The translations under genes were made by a program, and so were the position numbers. A stretch of DNA of 64,000 nucleotides from Pisaster brevispinus (lineage: Eukaryota > Echinodermata > Asteroidea > Forcipulatida > Asteriidae), in assembly GCA_023634235.1 (NCBI GenBank), contig JAMKCF010000021.1:10179764-10243763 (forward strand), written 5' to 3'. Shown one piece after another: positions 60,901 through 64,000 of this stretch (positions are counted from its first letter, which is position 1; each line of letters opens with the position of its first letter). The notes beneath the pieces were generated by a model that was not told where the DNA came from, ran no database searches, and worked only from the letters and a program-made list of their open reading frames with translations.

Positions 60901-63816
60901 CTGACTGAGGAAGGAAACAAAAGAGGAGAATATTTAATCAGAGCATGTCTCATCATCTAGAGACTAAACTACATGGTTTTGTTTTTCCAAGTGACGCATC
61001 GCTGTTTGTACATCGGGGCATGCTTAGAAACACATGTATACACTGTGTGACATTTTTATGAAATTTATATCTAAAAAGTTTTCCCATAAGGTTGGGAGTG
61101 TTATCAATGTCTGCAAATGGGGGACTTTTGGGACGCTAGGTGGCAGCAAACTTACCTGGTGAATCCATCATTCTCGGTAATGTGTGGATGCTCACAACTT
61201 CGTGAAAAATGAAATTTACCTGGTAAGTCTGCTGCCACCTAGTGTTCCAAAGTCTCCCAAAGTCTCCCATTGTCTTGTGAGTCGTAGTTCTGGTGACTAA
61301 ATCATCAGTCACAACACTTGTGTCCTTGAGCTAAGGCATTTAACCATAATTGCTTCTCTTACCCCAGGTGAATAAATGGGAACCTGTGAGGGCCAAGTGT
61401 GTGGGATTAAACTATTTTTTAAAGATTTTATCCCTTTTTAAGGGGTTTCTCTTTTGGAGAGTGATTCGAGTCGCTTTTGGACAATCCAAGGATGCTCTTT
61501 AGTTTTGTAATTTTGGGTCTGATTGTAATTAAAAGTCTTCTGCTTATATTCTAATGGTTTTAAAAGCCTGAATGAATACAAAGATAGATAACAAATAAAC
61601 AAAATACATAAATAACCAAATAACCAAATAACCAAATAAAAAAATAAATAAATAAATAAATAAATAAGGAGCAATTTGGGATTGTATGCTCCACGGGATG
61701 TTGAAAAAATTTGAGGCATGATTTTAGTATGCCTGATGATCAGGTATAATTATTTTGTAAAGTGCCTTGATCTAGCTTCTAGGATATGTGCGCTATACAA
61801 GAACCAAGTATTATTATGATTATGATTTAATTACCGTAATTTTCGGATTATAAATCGCGGTTTATACGTTGATTTTGACATTTTTTTGTACTTCTGCGGT
61901 TTATGCGCCGGGCGGCTTATACGCCGACGTATAAATATTGAAGAGAAAAAACAGCATTTTTTAAAAGAAAGATCGTTTGTAAAATATTCTAAATAAAAAC
62001 AATGTTCTTAAACGAAATAAAATCCTGCAAAACATGCCTGTGTGATGACAAAATCCTGTTGAAAATGCCTGTTGAAAATCCCACCTCATTTGTATTCCGT
62101 TATGCCTTTATAAAACGTTTATCAACCGCCCTATTGTTAGAGTTCAGTCCCCCTCAGATCATGGAGGAAGAAAATGAACAATCAGCGAAACTTGAGTTAG
62201 ACTAGACTGGTCCCCTGTCTATTTATCCCAGCGATCTCCATATGCCGACGTCAGACATTCAGGCTACACTCGTGTCAGCCACCGATCAGCTGTTTCGTCA
62301 GCTCAACATGCACATGACACCGCCACGGCAGATGAGTGAACAGATTTTGTCAACAGAGGGCGATGCGATGCAGGGCAAAGTTCAACTATTTCTCGGTGTG
62401 CGTTGTCGACCGATTGTTGATTCACGAAGATTTTGTTGCCAACGAAGTTCAAAACATGGTCAACACAACCGATCATCAAATCACGAATTCTTGAAAACGT
62501 GTGTTGATGGAAAAAGTATAATTCAGGACTGATAGTATGAGATAAAAAATCACCCAAAACGCAGTTTTGCGAACTTCACTTCCGTGTTTTGAGGTTAGTT
62601 TTTTGTAACATTTTGGCCGCGGTTTATACGCCGCGCGGTTTATATGCTGACACTAAATATTTTGTTCCATATTTTGGAGCATTGCGGTTTATATGCCGGG
62701 CGGTTTATAATCCGAAAATTACGGTAATAATGTTCCCTATTACTATCTGAATACTTTACTGCCCAACTGGCTCTTGCCACAAAACTCCACAGGAGACTGT
62801 GGGGACTAAGTCCATAGTACACAAGTCATGGGGTGTCCTGAGAATGCAAGCAGGACAAACAGAAGAAACCCATAATGCTAGCTACGGCCCAATTTCATTG
62901 AGCTGCTTAAACTGCAGATATTGCTCAACAGCTCTCTGCTCAGCAAAAATAAGCAGGATACCAGTCACAAACGGTACATGTGGAATATTATTTAGGTTGG
63001 TTACCTTACTCTGGTAAGCAAAATTTTGTTGTGCTTAAGAAATTGACCCCTGGAAGATGCAGTACTTTGTGGAAGGCCGTGGTACCAGCGTACTAACCCA
63101 ATTCACCTGACATCACCATCACAATAATTTGATTGTTTACTTTTTTTTTACCATGCCTGATATGGGGCAGAGGACCGCCCCCCAATGTTCCCATACTTTA
63201 ACACACTATTTTCCTCTTGTACAAAAGTACCCCCCCCCCTAAAATCCTCTGAAGAATTCCTGAGATTCCAAGCACACAATTGAGACACAATGGGGGGGGT
63301 GCCACCATGCCCCATATCGAGCACCAAATGGCCATTTTGGGAGACAATGCCCTAGTGTGTTATACAGCAGAGTATGGACTCCAGGCGATGCAGCATTTAC
63401 ACGCTCACCATGGACTCCCAAAATGGCCAGCAGGGCAGACAGAAGCCGCCTGTGACATGGGTGGGAGGAGTCAATAGGAGGGTAAATCAGTGTGTGCTTA
63501 CCTACACTGGAAGACACTGAATTGGCTGATGCTGTACTGATAGACACGGAGTCTACTGCCGAGGATGACCCATAGAATACACTAGCTATGGAAGAACAGG
63601 ATGTTCGGATAACGGTGGTGACAAAATACAGCACTGATGTGACGATGGAGATGGTGGCGAAAACCGGGAGAAGCAATAAGGAGACGGTGGAGGAGGAGGA
63701 CGAGTATGAAGCTTGGTGGGTGTCGTCATGGGCGTGGTCCACTGAGGTCCACTCACCTGACGCCTCTTTGTTAATCACACCTACACGGGAAGTCACTGCG
63801 GAGCTAGACTCCGTAT
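48608..63816 (-). CDS. SUN-domain inner nuclear membrane protein, 5' end outside window
   Basis: SUN proteins span the inner nuclear membrane, bind lamins and chromatin inside and KASH proteins in the perinuclear space, forming the LINC bridge that moves nuclei and meiotic telomeres. Exons in transcript order: 63502-63816, 60805-60904, 59979-60148, 58317-58381, 57193-57411, 54478-56702, 53697-53814, 52859-52948, 51750-51950, 50702-50869, 49643-49735, 48608-48724. All eleven junctions keep phase, giving 1292 residues plus an unseen N-terminus (vertebrate SUN1 and SUN2 are about 700-900). Order of parts: Ser-rich hydrophobic segment, a second hydrophobic segment (exon 2), the main membrane helix built across exons 3-4 ([10 protein letters not shown] to APFLLAAV), a giant coiled coil, a linker, and the SUN domain ending [11 protein letters not shown]. 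It resembles SUN1/SUN2 more than the SUN3-5 type. Stop at 48608. Confidence 0.94.
50245..50673. repeat. agccctg repeat family, copy 3, in SUN intron
   Basis: Begins CAGGGTTCGAATTTAGGGAG and ends GTGTCAAATTAGAGCCCTG. It lies just left of the SUN exon at 50702-50869. Confidence 0.6.
51111..51513. mobile_element. TTAA-type inverted-repeat element, intact copy
   Basis: Begins TTAAAGGGAACGTATACGCT and ends AAGGTATACATTCCCTTTAA. The ends are inverted repeats and include TTAA at both borders, the target preferred by piggyBac-like transposases. About 400 bp with no coding potential. It lies in the SUN-gene intron between the exons at 51750-51950 and 50702-50869. A partial copy is near 59550-59800. 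Confidence 0.6.
53231..53700 (-). repeat. 110-bp tandem array repeating the end of a SUN exon
   Basis: The string CTTACCAAGAGTCCTG recurs with its first base at 53252, 53362, 53472, 53582 and 53692, an exact 110-bp period. The rightmost is the real donor end of the exon 53697-53814. The four others, inside the following intron, each copy about 50 nt of exon end (GAAGAACAAG...GGACTCTTG on the minus strand), a GTAAGC donor and about 60 nt of intron start. The copies are nearly identical to each other and more diverged from the real exon. Confidence 0.88.
54165..54312. mobile_element. Hairpin element, cgatttcacaaa family, copy in SUN intron
   Basis: Starts CTCTGGGGCTGATTTCACAA and ends TTTTGTAAAATCGAACCCAG. 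It lies in the intron between the SUN coiled-coil exon and the 53697-53814 exon. Confidence 0.5.
54478..56702 (-). CDS. Giant coiled-coil exon of the SUN protein
   Basis: One 2225-nt exon, acceptor AG at 56704-56703 and donor GTAAGT at 54477. It codes for about 741 residues, almost all heptad-like with many Leu, Val and Ile at a/d spacing and Gln, Glu, Ser and Lys elsewhere. Proline is nearly absent, and a short Gly-rich break (GGGGGS) occurs near the C-terminal end. This is the luminal stalk that separates the membrane from the SUN domain. The stalk of human SUN2 is about 300 residues, so this one is more than twice as long. Codon phase matches the exons at 57193-57411 (phase 0) and 53697-53814 (phase 2), so it is a true exon and not an intronless neighbour gene. 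Confidence 0.95.
57834..58047. mobile_element. Hairpin miniature element, ggcaacc family, second copy
   Basis: The left end TAAGGCCATGTCACACGGAG is followed by CAATTTACAGGCAACC; the right end is its inverted match (GGTTGCCTCC ... GTGCGACATGGCCTTAA). Same family as 2517-2734. It lies in the SUN-gene intron between the exons at 57193-57411 and 58317-58381. Confidence 0.6.
59418..59438. repeat. Poly-T tract in a SUN intron
   Basis: A run of about 20 T, preceded by CTCTC, which on the minus strand is an A-rich tract. It may be the tail of an old retroposon on the minus strand, but no element body was recognised next to it. Confidence 0.5.
60238..60470 (+). mobile_element. tRNA-derived SINE in the SUN gene
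   Basis: Head TGGCCAAGGGGGTTTAGAGC with GTGTGGGTTCGAGTCCTGGT, body GTCCTTCGGACGGGACATTA and GTGCACGTAAAAGAACCCAG. Same family as 41316-41615. A damaged third piece lies near 61315-61420 (TGTCCTTGAGCTAAGGCATT then TAACCATAATTGCTTCTC). Confidence 0.65.
61120..61275. mobile_element. Foldback miniature element with paired CTCF-like motifs
   Basis: Left arm ATGGGGGACTTTTGGGACGC then TAGGTGGCAGC...CTTACCTGG; right arm CCTGGTAAGTCTGCTGCCAC then CTAGTGTTCC...CCCAT. The arms are inverted repeats over about 45 bp around a 60-bp centre. It lies in the SUN-gene intron between exons 63502-63816 and 60805-60904. Confidence 0.5.
61640..61668. repeat. AAAT/AAATA microsatellite
   Basis: A run of AAATAAATAAATAAAT follows short AACCAAAT repeats, in a SUN-gene intron. 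A LINE-like tail (GTGCGCTATACAAGAACCAA plus TATTATTATG) lies at about 61735-61830. Confidence 0.7.
61829..62728. mobile_element. TA-flanked inverted-repeat element with repeated subterminal motif
   Basis: Left border TACCGTAATTTTCGGATTAT, right border ATAATCCGAAAATTACGGTA, exact inverted repeats that begin and end with TA. Inside each end the motif GCGGTTTATAyGCCG is reiterated two or three times. About 0.9 kb long. The central part has two short open frames (62002-62205 and 62242-62532) that match no transposase I recognise, so the element is probably non-autonomous. The TA borders fit the Tc1/mariner/pogo group. It lies in a SUN-gene intron. Confidence 0.65.
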
Positions 63817-64000
63817 CTGGGGAAAAATAAAGGCACAAAAATGAAACAAAGAAACAATGAAACAAAGATGAAACACATTTTTCCAGTAAAATGCCCAGAG
63901 GAAATGACAAGGTGTATTGTAGCTTAAGTTTTAACACACACTGTTTTTCAGAAATGTAAATTTATGCCAATCTTCTGGGTTTTTTGTTTTTCAATCTTTG

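Noticed and set aside
63239..63501. Extension of the first visible SUN exon to the left
   Set aside because: A GTAAGC donor at 63501 joins in correct phase to the exon at 60904; the sequence beyond has no SUN homology.

Overview
This is a 64 kb piece of an animal nuclear genome: intron-rich, AT-rich and full of short inverted-repeat elements. Introns follow GT-AG, and coding exons stand out as short conserved islands. The proteins are clearly deuterostome-like. The dense hairpin-type miniature elements, the tRNA-derived SINEs and a TU-like foldback element suggest a marine invertebrate deuterostome, most likely an echinoderm. That placement is inference; the species cannot be read from the sequence.

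Four genes are supported by exon-by-exon homology, splice sites and phase. (1) A Na+/Ca2+ exchanger (SLC8/NCX family) runs on the minus strand from a TATA-type promoter near 22.0 kb and leaves the window on the left; only the first two coding exons are present (10117-10783 and 2923-3155). (2) SNU13 (NHP2L1, the 15.5K U4/U6.U5 and box C/D snoRNP protein) is complete on the minus strand, 24530-29316, with its start codon alone at the end of exon 1. (3) DMC1, the meiotic recombinase, is complete on the plus strand: a non-coding first exon ends at 29991 and 13 coding exons span 32159-41883 (345 aa). SNU13 and DMC1 are head to head and probably share a promoter region. (4) A SUN-domain inner nuclear membrane protein lies on the minus strand from 63816 to 48608 (12 exons, N-terminus outside the window). 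It is very large because one 2.2 kb exon codes for about 740 residues of continuous coiled coil.

DMC1 and SUN are convergent, with about 6.7 kb between their stop codons. SNU13, DMC1 and SUN2 all lie on human chromosome 22q13, so this order looks like retained ancestral linkage. DMC1 (strand exchange) and SUN proteins (telomere tethering and chromosome movement) both serve meiotic prophase, but nothing here shows co-regulation.

The rest is intron and intergenic DNA with repeats: at least four families of hairpin-like miniature elements, a foldback element built from 16-bp repeats inside SNU13, a TA-flanked mariner-like element in DMC1 intron 1, a TA-flanked inverted-repeat element in the SUN gene, SINEs, LINE remnants, a 27-bp minisatellite in DMC1 intron 4, and a 110-bp tandem array that repeats the end of a SUN exon with its splice donor. 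I found no operon, CRISPR array or wholly new gene system. The most unusual items are the giant SUN coiled coil and the exon-end duplication.
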